A DNA stretch of 64,000 bases from Ligustrum vulgare. Taxonomy: Eukaryota > Streptophyta > Magnoliopsida > Lamiales > Oleaceae. The notes beneath the pieces are model-generated. The model worked only from the letters and a program-made list of their open reading frames with translations, did not search any database and was not told the origin of the DNA. The translations under genes were made by a program, and so were the position numbers. Below, piece by piece: positions 20,689 through 32,189 of this stretch. The stretch covers positions 10,703,096 to 10,767,095 of the forward strand of contig OY743170.1 of the NCBI GenBank assembly GCA_963555705.1, read 5' to 3'. The first letter of the stretch is position 1. The number at the start of each line of letters is the position of its first letter.

Positions 20689-20910
20689 CTAAAAAGAAGC
20701 ATAGGCCCATCAACTTTTACATGCAAATCCAAAAGGGAAACAGGGATACAATTTGAGCCTACAACAGAAGAGATACAAATCTATAACACACTACACCTCA
20801 TATGCCCAAGACAAGAAGAAAACAAGAACTAACAAAAACCCAGATCTTTATAAGGTATATAAACACATGATCAAAAAATAGGAAAAGAAAGTGAGAGATC
20901 TGAATCTAAC

Positions 20911-20959
20911 CGTCCATCTCAACAATGGGATTGGCCACCTTGATCTTTTCAAATGCCAT
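20911..20959 (-). CDS. Captured first exon of cytosolic NADP-isocitrate dehydrogenase
   Basis: The minus strand ATG at 20959-20957 opens MAFEKIKVANPIVEMD, and GACG|gttaga at 20911 is a good donor. Plant cytosolic NADP-dependent isocitrate dehydrogenase begins MAF(Q/E)KIKVANPIVEMDGDEMTR, so this is its first coding exon with native intron start; the enzyme's other exons are absent. The normal enzyme makes 2-oxoglutarate and NADPH in the cytosol. The exon ends in phase 1, and the next good acceptor downstream (20689) opens NPF exon A with TG, restoring a codon. Sixteen residues plus one base remain. The match is exact enough that chance is very unlikely. Confidence 0.88.
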
Positions 20960-21175
20960 TTTTCTTGAATTTATTCTTTACAAATCAAACTGAGCAGTTC
21001 CTTCTGGAAAAATATATAAAATTACAATGAGATAACAAAGATTAAAGCAAAATTATTGGGCAAAGAGAGTGCCAAACTGAGAATTATGCACAGCCGGCGA
21101 AGTCTTGGAGATTACAGAGGACAGAGGATTTAAGAAATGAGAAATCGCCGCTTATAAATATTGAGAAATAAGGTC
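20960..21175 (-). promoter_or_regulatory. Captured ICDH 5' UTR and promoter region
   Basis: On the minus strand a TATA-like TATTTATAAG lies at 21151-21160, followed by pyrimidine-rich leader sequence. A TATATTTTTCCAG acceptor-like site at 21004 suggests a leader intron ending 44 bases before the ATG. The leader runs AAGGAACTGCTCAGTTTGAT up to AAGAAAAATGG. If intact, this gives the chimera its own transcription start. Promoter function is inferred. Confidence 0.55.
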
Positions 21176-22690
21176 TCGTATCCTTATTTTGGCCTTATAT
21201 TGAAATTAATTATATACCAACATGGCAAACATACCACTTTTTGCAACAAATTGAGAAATTTGTAATTCTTGGTGAGGGGTATTCCAGTCAATGTCATATT
21301 TTTGAGATAAAATAAATGGTTAAAGATTGATAAAGAAAATGTATAATCCAAATGAAGGCTAGGTTAAATGAAACATTTTTGAACACATTATATAAAATTC
21401 TATGTCCTACTAGCTTAAGATAAAGTTTAGAAGCCATGAAATAGTAGAATCTGTCCCAAAAACAGAATTCTGATTTTAATCTTTCCAGGTAGAACAGACT
21501 TTGACCCTGATTAGCCTTTTTCACCAAAATATCGAATGAATGATACTATTACTATTTCGAAACCTTAAACTCTGTCCAATTACTGCATCAAAATAAACTA
21601 AATTCACCCGTCCAGGTAAAAAAAATCAAAACAAGTATCAAAATAAACTAAATTCACCCGTCCAGGTAAAAAAATCAAAACAAAAATTTCCGGTTGAGTT
21701 ACTTCACTCAATACAAAATTTCATCGTGAAACCAAGTCCAAGAATACTTCATCCAATAACAATTTCTTTTGCTTTGGCTTGCATGATATTAGAATGAAAT
21801 CTGACAAAATGTGTAATTTGCATTTCTCAACATAGCAAAACAAACTTTCCAGCAGAGTCCAAGAAATAACTCGTTTTCATGCCGAAAATATTTAAAAATC
21901 CAAAATACACAAACAAAGAAATAAATTGAATCCAACAAAAATACTCACCAACCATAATAAAATCAATAATTAAAAAAAATCAAATGACAATAATCCATTG
22001 TATCCAATTTAAATAACATCATCCATATTTCAAATACAACACAATATCTTTAATTGAACACGCCCATCTTCATTCCATCAGCCACAAAAAATCCCAAAAA
22101 ATAATACATAATCAAAATGACGGAATTATATAACCAACCCAATATTTTAAAAAGTACAGAATTAGCAGATGAGACTTATCTCCTGGAGTTGAAAAGAAGG
22201 GCTTTTGGCTGTCTCCTTGTGCCAGCAAACCCTAGACCAATAAGAAGGGCTTTTGGCCGTCTCCCTGTGCCACAGTAAATAAATAGTCAGATGGCAAGAG
22301 AACAACTGCATAAGTCACTCTCTAATCAAACACAAATCAACTTATCCAGGTAACACAAGATCTTACGCTGCGGGTATCAATTCTGTTTGAGCACTGTCGC
22401 GCCCACTTCGTGCCTTCGGTGAATGGACGACGCAGAGGAGGAGGCTGGACGGACTGGGCAGTCGGCGTTCACTGGAGTTGGTCAACGGATTGAGCACTGG
22501 CGAGAAAGAGAGACGAGTCGCGACCCCCGCTGGAATTGAGAGAGGGATGGAATTTGATTGGGTTTGAGAATTGAGGGCTGGATCGAAATGGATATTTGGG
22601 TAAATTGGGGCTGTGTATTAGGTTTAAAGTTTTATAATATTTGCAATTTAGTGATCTATGTTTAAATAATGTTAATTAGCCCCCAAAAAT
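21176..22690. other. CACTA 2 internal DNA, includes a 48-bp tandem duplication
   Basis: No gene is recognised. TCAAAATAAACTAAATTCAC plus its continuation is present twice in tandem at 21588-21684. A second partial duplication, AGAAGGGCTTTTGGC(T/C)GTCTC, lies at 22191-22267. A GC-rich block at 22370-22560 could be further captured DNA or the element's own promoter; its frames show nothing familiar. Confidence 0.4.
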
Positions 22691-22972
22691 GCTATTGCAA
22701 CGTTTTGAGCTATTGCAACGTTTAAAAAACGTTGCAATAGGTAAATCTTTTGCAACGTTTGTAAAACGTTGCAAAAGCTTAATTTAAGTGTTGCAAAAAT
22801 TTCAACTTATCGTAACAATCTTTAAACGTTGCGAAAAGGTACAAATCTTAAAAATATGAACCAAAGGCAACATTCAGTGACTAAATGTTGATGTTGACCC
22901 CCTTTTAGCGACATTTAATTACTAAATGTTTCCGTTTAAGTGTTGCAAAAGCCCCATTTTGTTGTAGTGTGA

Positions 22973-23621
22973 TAAGTGTTTTCTGTGAAAACAATACTTC
23001 TCTTTTAAATTTGATCCATCTAAGGATGTGGATGAGAATATGAGTAGGTTTACTAAGATCACACAGAGTCTTTTAAACTATGATGAAAAACTTACTGATG
23101 AACAAAAGGTTGTTTGTTTACTGAATGCCATGGGGGATAAATTTAAGGATTTGAGGAATGCCTTAGAGTATGGGGGGCAGAAGTTGACCACTGAAATTGT
23201 CCATACTTCCCTTAAGAATAAAGAGTTAGAATTTAAAAGTAATCCTAAGGAAGCCTATAATGTTGTAGGAACCTCTAGGAAGAAGAACTCTTTTAGGCAG
23301 AATAAGTCTGGAACTAATTTCAATAAGAATTGGAATACTTCTAGCAAGAATAGGGATTGCAATAACAAGCCTGCAAAGGGTAATTTTCAGAATAAGGGCA
23401 ATTTCAATAGGTCTAAAGATAATAACTTTAGAGGCCAGTCTGGTTTCAGGAATCAAGACAATAATATTAGAAATCATAATAATTTCAGAAACCAGAACAA
23501 TTTTAGAACACAGGACAATAATGCTGGAACTGCAGATGTAGATAAACCTCCTAGAATTTGTTTTTACTGTGGCCAACCTGGACATCATATTAAATATTGC
23601 TTTAAAAGGAAAAATGACTAG
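22973..23621 (+). pseudogene. gag: copia gag, second half with zinc knuckle
   Basis: After the target duplication the frame resumes with AAGTGTTTTCTG then an in-frame TGA, and continues FKFDPSKDVDENMSRFTKIT, LLNAMGDKFKDLRNALEYGG and an Asn-rich basic stretch. It ends with a CCHC zinc knuckle CFYCGQPGHHIKYC at about 23559-23600. A TAG at 23619-23621 closes the frame; the same frame continues open into protease, so this stop separates gag from pol in this copy. Confidence 0.85.
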
Positions 23622-26600
23622 GGTATTAGTAACCAAACTGGGGCTGCAGTGCAAGATAATAATAATGGGGTGGTTTATGTTACTACTGAATCTGATAATA
23701 AGAATGAATGGATTCTTGATTCTGGCTGCACCTTTCACATGTGTCCTCAAAAGGACATGTTTGTTAATTTCAGTGATAATTGCTTTGGTTCTGTGAAACT
23801 TGACAATAATATTTCATGTGATGTGAAAGGCATTGGAAAAGTTTTGTTACAACTTGAAAATAACAAAACTCTTATTTTAAATCAAACCAGATATGTTCCT
23901 GATTTGAAAAGGAACTTGATTTCACTTGGTGTTTTAGATTCTAAATTTTTTGAGATTAGAATGCATAATGGTTATTTGAGTATTTTCAAAAATAACTGTT
24001 TCATTACTTGTACTCCCAAAATTAATGGGATATATGTACTGAATACCTTACCTGTTTATGCTAAGTCCTTTAATGTTGTGTCTGATTCGAATAAAACTGT
24101 GTTATGGTATAAGAGATTAGGACACATAGGTCAAAAAGGACTTAAATTACTTGAAACCAAAGGTGTATTTGGTAATGATGTGTTGCATAAACTTGATTTC
24201 TGTGAAAAATGTGTGTTAGGTAAACAGAAAAGAAATTCATTTGGTAAAGGTGTTCATAAATCAAATGATGTTCTCGAGTACTTGCATGCTGATTTGTGGG
24301 GTCCTGTTCCTGTGAGTTCTGTTTCAAGTTTTAGGTACTTTCTTCTTATAGTGGATGGCTTTTCTAGGAAAATCTGGGTGCATTTGTTAAAAACTAAGGA
24401 TGCTACTGTGTCTGTTTTCAAAAATTGGATCACTTTACTTCAGAATTTGAAAGAAAAAAGAGTCAAAACTATTAGGACTGATAATGGTTTAGAATTTTGT
24501 AACCAAGAGTTTGATTCTTTCTATAGCACCTTAGGTATTCTTAGGTACAGGACTGTAGCCTACAGTCCACAGCAAAATGGGGTTGCTGAAAGGATGAATA
24601 GGACACTCCTAGAAAGAACTAGGTGTCTTTTACTTGAATCCAATTTGCCTAAAAATTTTTGGGGTGAAGCAATCAAAACTGCTTCTTATCTGATAAATCT
24701 TTCTCCCTGCAGTGCCATTGATTTTAAAATTCCTGATCAAATCTGGAATAATTATCTTCCTGACTTTTCAAAGTTGAAATTTTTTGGGTGTGCTGCCTAC
24801 TCACATCAGTCTGAATCCAAACTTGACTCTAGATCTTTAAAATGTGTTTTTCTTGGGCATGGAGAGGGGGTCAAGGGTTATAGATTATGGGTCAGGGAAC
24901 AGGGAGGTTACAGGGTCATTCTGAGTAGGTCTGTGATTTTTAATGAAAATGTTTTCCCTGTAAAGATGAAAAACTGCTTGATCCCATTAATAAAAAGGAT
25001 TTCCTTATCTCTGAGCTGGGTGCAGACCATTTAGGTGATGAAAATGGTCTGCCCAATACTCATTTTCAGGTGGAGCAACCCCCAGTATCCTAATATCAAA
25101 CTTGAACCTGAACTGGCTGACACAGTGCCACTACCTGGTGACATCTGTGAAGCTGAAACAGACTTAGAAAATTATCAACTAGCAAGGGATAGACCTAGAA
25201 GAGAGATTAGACCTCCTCTTAGGTTTGAGGATCCTGATTTTGTGTCTGCATTTACCTATTCCGATCCTTTAGTTTTTGAACCTGAATCTTTTAAAGAAGC
25301 TGTTTCTTCAAAAGATTCCAAACTCTGGCTTGCAGCTATGCAAGAAGAGATGGACTCACTTCTGAAAAATGGTACTTGGATTTTAGTCAATAGACCTGTA
25401 AATAAAAGGATAATTGACTGTAAATGGATTTTAAAAATAAAGGAAAGTGAGTCTAAAGACATAAAACCAAGGTACAAGGCCATACTTGTAGCCAAAGGTT
25501 TTTCTCAAAATGAAGGGATTGATTACAATGAAATTTTCTCTCCTGTGGTTAAATACACTTCTATCAGAATTCTATTTGCTTTAGTTACACAATTTGATTC
25601 AGAACTTGAGCAAATGGATGTGAAAACTGCTTTCCCTTATGGTTTTTTGGATGAAACAATCTATATGCATCAACCTAAAGGTTTTAAAAAGGGTAGAAAT
25701 TTTGACTTGGTTTGTTTGTTGAAAAAATCCTTGTATGGCTTGAAACAAGCCCCTAAGCAGTGGTATAAGAGATTTGATTCTTATATCCAAAGCCTCAATT
25801 TTCAGAAAAGCAAATATGATTCCTGTTTTTACTTTAAACTTGGTAAAACTGATTTTATATACTTGCTTTTATATGTAGATGACATGCTTATTGTTGGGCC
25901 TAATATGCATGATATAAATGTTCTTAAAACTAAACTGCATTCTGAGTTTGAGATGAAAGACATAGGAAATGCTAAAAGGATACTTGGCATGGATATTTTT
26001 AGGGATAGACAATCTGGAAAATTGTTTTTGAATAAAAAACATTACATTGAAAAGGTTTTAAACAGATTTTGTTTATCTGAATCCAAATCTGTGTCTTTGC
26101 CTTTGCCTGCACATTTTAAACTATCTGTTGATCACTGTCCAAAGTCTGATGATGAAATGTTTAGAATGAAAAATGTGTCCTATTCTAATGCAGTTGGATC
26201 TGTTATGTATTTGATGGTCTATTCCAGACCTGATATTGCTTTTGCAGTAACTGTCTTGAGCAGGTTTATGAGCAATCTTGGTGAATTGCACTGGGAAGCC
26301 ATGAAATGTCTTCTGAAATATTTGAAAGGGTCTGCTAGACTTAGTTTAGTATTTTCTAAAACCAAAAATGATTTCAAACTTAAAGGTTTTGTAGACTCTG
26401 ATTTTGCAGGAAATGTTGATAACAGGAAATCAACATCTTCTTACTTTTTTACTTTAAACTCTTCATGTATTAGCTGGAAATCCCAGCTGCAAAAACTGGT
26501 TGCCTTATCTTCAACTGAGGCAGAATACATTGTTGCCACAGATGCTGTTAAGGAATGCATGTGGTTAAAGGGTTTACTATCTGAAATTTGCTGCATTGAT

Positions 26601-26845
26601 GATTCTGAAGTTGAATTATGTACTGATAGTTTAAGTGATTTACATTAGTGTAAAAATCCTGTTTTTCACAATAGGTCTAAACACGTTGATGTTAAATTTC
26701 ATTTCATAAGGGACATTATTGAAAAAGGCATTGTGAAACTTGTTAAGATTCCCACACAGGTTAATCCTGCAGATGCAGGAACTAAAATCATTCCCACTAA
26801 CAAATTTAAAGATGCTTTGAGTTTTTTAAACTTAGTAGAATTTTG
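23622..26845 (+). pseudogene. pol: copia pol: protease, integrase, reverse transcriptase, RNase H
   Basis: Protease motif WILDSGCTFHMC lies near 23709. The GAG-pre-integrase HHCC region has LWYKRLGHIGQKG and CEKCVLGKQKR. The integrase core shows DLWGP and D-N-G-L-E-F, followed by QNGVAERMNRTLLERTRCLL. Reverse transcriptase has DVKTAFPYGFLDE and the catalytic YVDDMLIVG near 25875. RNase H has SSTEAEYI. One frameshift near 24965 is undone by another near 25090, a TAG occurs at 25032, and a TAG at 26646 interrupts RNase H before KHVDVKFHFIRD. The final stop is at 26843. The enzymes copy element RNA and insert the cDNA. This copy is disabled by a handful of changes only. Confidence 0.9.
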
Positions 26846-26888
26846 ATACTGCTCTGTTCTATTTTTTGCAGGTACTGGAAGCAGCTAA

Positions 26889-26902
26889 ATTGAGGTGGAG
26901 AT
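26889..26902 (+). other. Polypurine tract of copia 1
   Basis: ATTGAGGTGGAGAT lies directly before the TGTTGG start of the 3' LTR; it is the usual plus-strand priming site. Confidence 0.75.
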
Positions 26903-27516
26903 TGTTGGACCAATTTGCTGATCCAGAGCCTGCATTCTTTTCAGTTTTTGGACCAATTTTTACTTAGCCCAATGTTTTGAAGCTGAGTCCATATCACTCT
27001 ATCCGGAACTGAGGCCCATGTCTGAGAACTGGGTCAAAAGCCTAGTGATCATCACTGCCTTATCTGAGCAATTGGATCAAATTGGTTTGATCTCAGCCAT
27101 CCACCTGGGAATAAAGGACGCCTGTTGATTTCAAGCGTCATTCAGACGCTTCCATTCTTCTTCTAGACCCTACTTTTCTCTCTGTAAAAGGCAATTTATC
27201 GCCTCCTTCATCTTCTTCGGGATTTCTTCCAGAAAACTATAAAAATTGCCTTGTTGTTCTTAGTGGTTATGTTTGATACTGCTTTTGTGTACATCAGTAT
27301 ACAATTTGTTGAGTTTTGGCAGAGTATTTCTGCAACTTTTGATCTTTGTGGTTTCTGTTGTGCGATTTATGAGTTTTCTGATAAGTTTTGTATAATCTTG
27401 AGTTTGAATACTGATTTCTGTACTTTTACGCACAGTCTATAAAATATTTGATTTTTGTGTTTAAACAGTTGATTATTTGTTCTTTGTGGTGCGATCTTGA
27501 GCCTTTAATCCCAACA
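26903..27516 (+). repeat. 3' LTR of copia 1
   Basis: Begins TGTTGGACCAATTTGCTGAT and ends TTTAATCCCAACA, with TGTTGG/CCAACA inverted tips. It follows the polypurine tract directly. Length 614 bp. No matching 5' LTR lies in the window. Confidence 0.85.
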
Positions 27517-28382
27517 CTTTGCTTTCCGTTGTGTTGTAGTTTTCTCGTTTTCTCGTTCTTGTTAGTTGACGTTTTTATATTTTTGTTCGAGAGTTATTTC
27601 ATTTATGTGATTTTTAGGTATTCGTTTTCTTTTCTTTTCTTTCTCCTTCTGCATATGTGGTTTCAATGCTATTGTGTATATTTTATTCTTTAGATTTACT
27701 TAACACTTTTGCTTATATTTATATTATGTTTGAATAAATATTTTCAAATTCGTATTTCACTGATTCCATTATTATTTTCCTTCCATTTCTGTAGTGTTAC
27801 TGTTCGTCATTGATTTCTTGATTTCTAATGTATTTATTTACCTAAATATAGTTTGATTCATGCTAATCAGTATTGTTATTTTTTCCCCATTTTGAGAAAA
27901 CTATTTATGAATCTTTTCTCCATTTGATCTTCTTTCCCAGTGATGACTTCCTGCTACCTTGGATTGAAAAGAAAAGGCATATATATCATTTCATATTTCG
28001 GAACTTTAATTTTTAGTGATATTAATAATGCAACGTTTTTTTTCATAAAATGCAAAACATATTATTCATGTATGATACTTATATGTCATTCTTCAATTAT
28101 TCCTCGTGTTAGGTTTTATATTGTACGCAATCAGTTTGACCAACACATTTTGTAAAATTTATTTATTTAGATTACTTGGACGACATGACTTATATGAGAA
28201 AGCAAAAATCCAAAAAGTAGAATTTTATTTTTTCCTCTTTGACTAAACTTTTGTATTTGTGATTATGGATTGATTATCGTTGCTTCTATAAACATAATTT
28301 TTCAATTCTTTCATGTGACAAACAACAGAAAATAGCATTATTTTATTTTCCAGGTAGAATAAGCTATATTCTCTCTAGAATG
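27517..28382. other. T-rich noncoding DNA
   Basis: No gene, repeat family or element end is recognised. Confidence 0.3.
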
Positions 28383-29245
28383 TTAACCCTTGTTCTCTTT
28401 GTTGTTTTGAGATCGTTTTCTGTTTTTATTTTCGAAAACGTTAAAAACGCGTTCTCTTTTCCATTTTCGAAAACGCATTTTAGAAAATAAAAAAAAAATT
28501 TGTACACAAAACGCAAAACGCCCAAAACCTCGTTTTGGACGTTTTGTGTGTATTTCGACAAAAAATGTCCAAAACGCGAAAAACGCGTTTTGGGATTTTT
28601 TTTTCTTTTTTTTTAAAGAATTATCTTAACTTAGAACTAAGCTTAATATAAAGTTTTTATTTTTTTATTACTTTATTTAGAATTATCCTAACTTGGAACT
28701 AAGTCTAAATAATTTTTTTTTTTTGAGAATTATCCTAACTTGGAACTAAGTTTAAATAGAGTTTTATTGAATTCAATATCAACATTACAAAAAAAAAAAA
28801 TTAAGAGAGAATTCTTGTTATTATATTTCAAAAAATGCACTGATAAATAGATTCTGGTGGTTTTGAAAGAACTTGCATTTTCTGAATTTTAATAGAAGTA
28901 GACTTTTTAAAATCCCGAACCTGACCAAGCTGTGTTAATATAGACTCTTAATGCTCACATTAGTGTATTGAATGTAACCATATTTTTAATGTATTGTGAA
29001 AGGAAATTTGAGTTTGAATTAGTAGTATTCTGCAAGCAAATTAATTAAAAATAGTTTAAGTAGTATTCTGCAAAATTTCAAAAAGAACGTGTTTTCCAGC
29101 TTTTCATTTTCAAAAACAGTTTTCAGAAATGACAAACCAAACGCGTTTTTAGCAAATTTGAAAACAAAAATGAAAACAGGAAATACAAAACATTTTCGAA
29201 AATGAAAACACAAAATAAAATACAAATAAAAATAGCTCTTCTTAG
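28383..29245 (+). repeat. 850-bp dispersed repeat, copy 1 (MITE-like)
   Basis: Matches 54190-55078 in inverse orientation over its whole length. It begins CCCTTGTTCTCTTTGTTGTT and ends AAAATACAAATAAAAATAGC. The tips (GTTCTCTTT / GTTCTGTTTGTA in the other copy) are weak inverted repeats. Inside, GAATTATCCTAACTTGGAAC followed by TAAG occurs three times (about 28617, 28679, 28727). It is rich in TTTTCGAAAACG-type blocks. No coding capacity and no clear target duplication. Confidence 0.65.
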
Positions 29246-30076
29246 GATCTTCACATTAAATAATTCTCATTGCATGCTAACCCCATGTTTGGCCCTCTTT
29301 AAATTTTTTACACGTTTTTCTATCTTATTTTCAACCACATATTTATCAATAAAATAACATAACACATAAATCCAAAGAATATTCCTTAGTTTTTAATCCT
29401 ACAATTTCCTAAAAATTACTATGATTTCAAATAAATTCTTTTTAAATAATATCAAACTGTATAAAATTCCTGTGGCAAACATTGAATTCCTAGTTAATGG
29501 GTTTTGTTCTTTATGAGAGACTTTTTTAAAAATTGTTACCATGAATATATTTATAGACAAAAGTATTATAATTTCGTTCATTGATCAATATCCTTCATTA
29601 GAATTCACTTCGTTTCATTATTACTTCATCCATTTTTTGTATATACTTGATTGTTTTTCTTCTGTCTAGATTTTATCACCAAATTTGTTACACCAGCTGA
29701 AACTTTATTCCAACAGATTGCTCTTTCATCTTTATGAAAAAGGTCACAAGATGCATGCTTTTCTTTCCAGTAGCACTTTGATAGACAATAAAATATCTCA
29801 CTACAATGCGAAGAATGTTATCTATCACGTTCCATAGTATTTTTTCGTAAGCTATTATTGAAGGGGTTATTAAAAGTCTAGTTCCTATTATAATATTTTA
29901 TGAATGCTATTAAGTCCGACTCCTTTAATAGCATTTTTCTGAATACTATTGTCAATTTCTATAAAAAGAATTTAAGATAGCATTTATTTTTCATTATAAT
30001 TTCAAATTTTTTATATCACTTTAATTGTCATAGTATCATTTTAATTGCATTTTTTTTGCTATGATTTCATTTCCAA

Positions 30077-30077
<1 letters not shown>
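29246..30077. other. AT-rich noncoding DNA
   Basis: No gene is seen. The part 29880-30040 has repeated AATAGCATTTNT blocks that may belong to a DNA transposon subterminal region. Confidence 0.3.

Positions 30078-30164
<87 letters not shown>
30078..30164. repeat. (ATT)n microsatellite
   Basis: About 29 uninterrupted ATT units; poly-Ile and poly-Leu frames here are artefacts. Confidence 0.97.
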
Positions 30165-32184
30165 TCATCGCACTATTTTATTAAAGCACATCAAGCTAAT
30201 ATTCTGGATAAAACGTCTAACATTACTTGAAGATTTCTTTCAAGAACACACTGAGATGAATCCATGTCTCACTACCAATTAGTTAGCTCTAGTAACAGAA
30301 CTTAAGAATTGCCGAAAAAAGCAAGCCTGAAATGGTTGTGATTAGTTAAACTAGTCTAACACCCGTGCGATGCACGATTATATTGTTCCAAGAATTTTCT
30401 TTAAATATTGTAATTTAAATTAATTTAAAGCTTAAAGTGAGAAAACAAAATAACATTTAAATAGAATTTGCAATAAGAAATAAATAGATATATCTCTAAT
30501 ATACTCTCAAAATTTTATCAAAAAGAAAATAAAAAATAAAAAATAGATTGATGAATGCTCTTATTTCATCCTCTTTCATTTTCAATTTTTTTTTTAAAAA
30601 AATATTTACGTGATATTGACAAAGTTTTTTATTCCACTTTTATGAATTTTAAAAAATGTAATATATTTTCAAGAGGAGGAGGCATACCAAGAAACTTTGG
30701 GACCCGAAAAACACTGCTATGTAAAGATTTGCACTCTTTTGGATTATTTTAAATCTGAATTTTGTCCAAAATGAATAATAAATAGTTAATTAATACTACT
30801 TACAATTTTAAGAAATATGTTTTAGCTGGAAAATGGGTCAATACCTATTTTGGGAAGTGATTTTATACGTTTAGAATTTTATCAAAACGAAAATGAAAAA
30901 TCACTTTCTAAAAAAAAAAAAAATACAAAGTTTTTTTTTTTTTCAAGAGGGAAATGCAGATCAATAAATTTTGGGACCTGAAAAACGCTGCTATTTAAAA
31001 ATTTGCATTCAAACATATTTAGTTCTTATTTAAGACATCATTATCTACAAAATGAGTTTTATAACAATGCTTTTTTAGAGAATGTGTACTTAAACCCCTA
31101 TTTGAGCTCCATTATTTCAAGAATCATTTTTTCTAAACATTCATTTTCAATCACACATTCTTTAGAAAATCACAAATTTTCATACTACTTTTTACTTACA
31201 CATTCTAAAAAATTCATTTTTCACAAAATCAATTATCAAAAATGAAAATAAAAAAGTTAAGTTACGTTTAAATCGATCTATGATATGAAATCACTACTGT
31301 TGATAGGAATTGAAAAGAAAAAAAATCACATATACAAACTATTGAAATATTCAAAATATTCAAAACTTATTCAAAATTTCCAATAAAACGTAACTTTTCA
31401 TTTTCTACCAATTAGTCAAATGGTCATGTCATTGATTTTTTTTTTTTAAGTGTTTTAAATACACGTGTTTAATCACATCCTATTTTGAAATAGAATGAGC
31501 TTGCTAACATGCGTTTTATTTTTATTTTGAAAAATATTAGTTAAACTAAATGTTAAAGTCTGTAATATATATTTGCACATTTGATCATGTAAATCTATAG
31601 TTTTAAACATAAAACTATATGACAAATGAGTAAAATAAAATTAATTTTAAAATGAAAAATAAATATATCGAAATATGAAGTTGTAAAAATTATTCGGACT
31701 TGATTGAATTTACTTAAAAAGTTTAGATATTTATTATTTTCTTTTAATTTGATAAGAAAAGCAACTCCAATTGAAATTAACTATTTAGAACCAAATTAAA
31801 TTTAGTTAAAAAATTATAAATATCATTGTAAGACTTAAATAAAACAATTTTGAAATAGTGGGACATTGAGAAAAAATAAAATGTATAAAATAAAGTTTTT
31901 ACCTTGAATCTTTGATGTTATTTTAGGGATGGCATGTTTACAGTTGACTCTCACTTGCAAGTTCGTGTTATAGTTCTCGTTGAGATGTTCTATTTGACAC
32001 CCATGTTGTATATTTTTCGATTTCAAAATAGTAGTATAATTATCAAAATTATTCCAATTCATTGAAATAATTCTATTTTTAGAAAGACATTTTGGCGGGA
32101 AAAGTTCCAAAATCTGTTTTTGGGAATTATCTTACTTTTATATATAGTATGATCTTCAAACCCAGATAAAATAAATTGCATTGG
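30165..32184. other. AT-rich noncoding DNA with MITE traces
   Basis: No gene is seen. About 31085-31250 begins with CCCCTATTTGAGCTCCATTA, resembling the end of the element at 51727-51930. About 30352-30382 has CTAACACCCGTGCGATGCAC, a Helitron-tip-like hairpin. Confidence 0.3.
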
Positions 32185-32189
32185 CATAC

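Larger units (their letters stand above)
19087..22969 (-). mobile_element. CACTA transposon 2 carrying host gene exons (Pack-CACTA)
   Basis: Left end CACTACAAGAAAAATAGCAT then TTTGCAACACT; right end AAGTGTTGCAAAAGCCCCAT then TTTGTTGTAGTG. Both tips are perfect CACTA. The 3-bp duplication TGA lies at 19084-19086 and 22970-22972. Length 3883 bp. Subterminal arrays of TTGCAACGTTTATTAAGTGT-type repeats fill 19110-19500 and 22690-22960, pointing inward from both ends. No TNPA or TNPD sequence is visible, so it must move with proteins from another element. The middle carries pieces of an isocitrate dehydrogenase gene and an NPF transporter gene, both on the minus strand. Confidence 0.95.
18797..27516 (+). 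mobile_element. Ty1/copia retrotransposon 1, gag split by a CACTA insertion
   Basis: The order gag, zinc knuckle, protease, integrase, reverse transcriptase, RNase H is the copia order. Reading without 19087-22972 joins two gag halves across a TGA target duplication. A polypurine tract and a 3' LTR follow, but no 5' LTR is visible. Coding sequence contains at least three stops and two frameshifts, so it is non-autonomous now. Confidence 0.9.

Noticed and set aside
20574..20832. Plus-strand frames over the captured NPF exon
   Set aside because: Antisense shadows of the NPF exon on the minus strand.
26903..27516. 5' LTR of copia 1 at 17825-18400 as the partner of the 3' LTR
   Set aside because: No alignment of starts, ends or internal blocks could be made between the two.
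30045..30282. Poly-Ile and poly-Leu frames
   Set aside because: Translation of the (ATT)n microsatellite.
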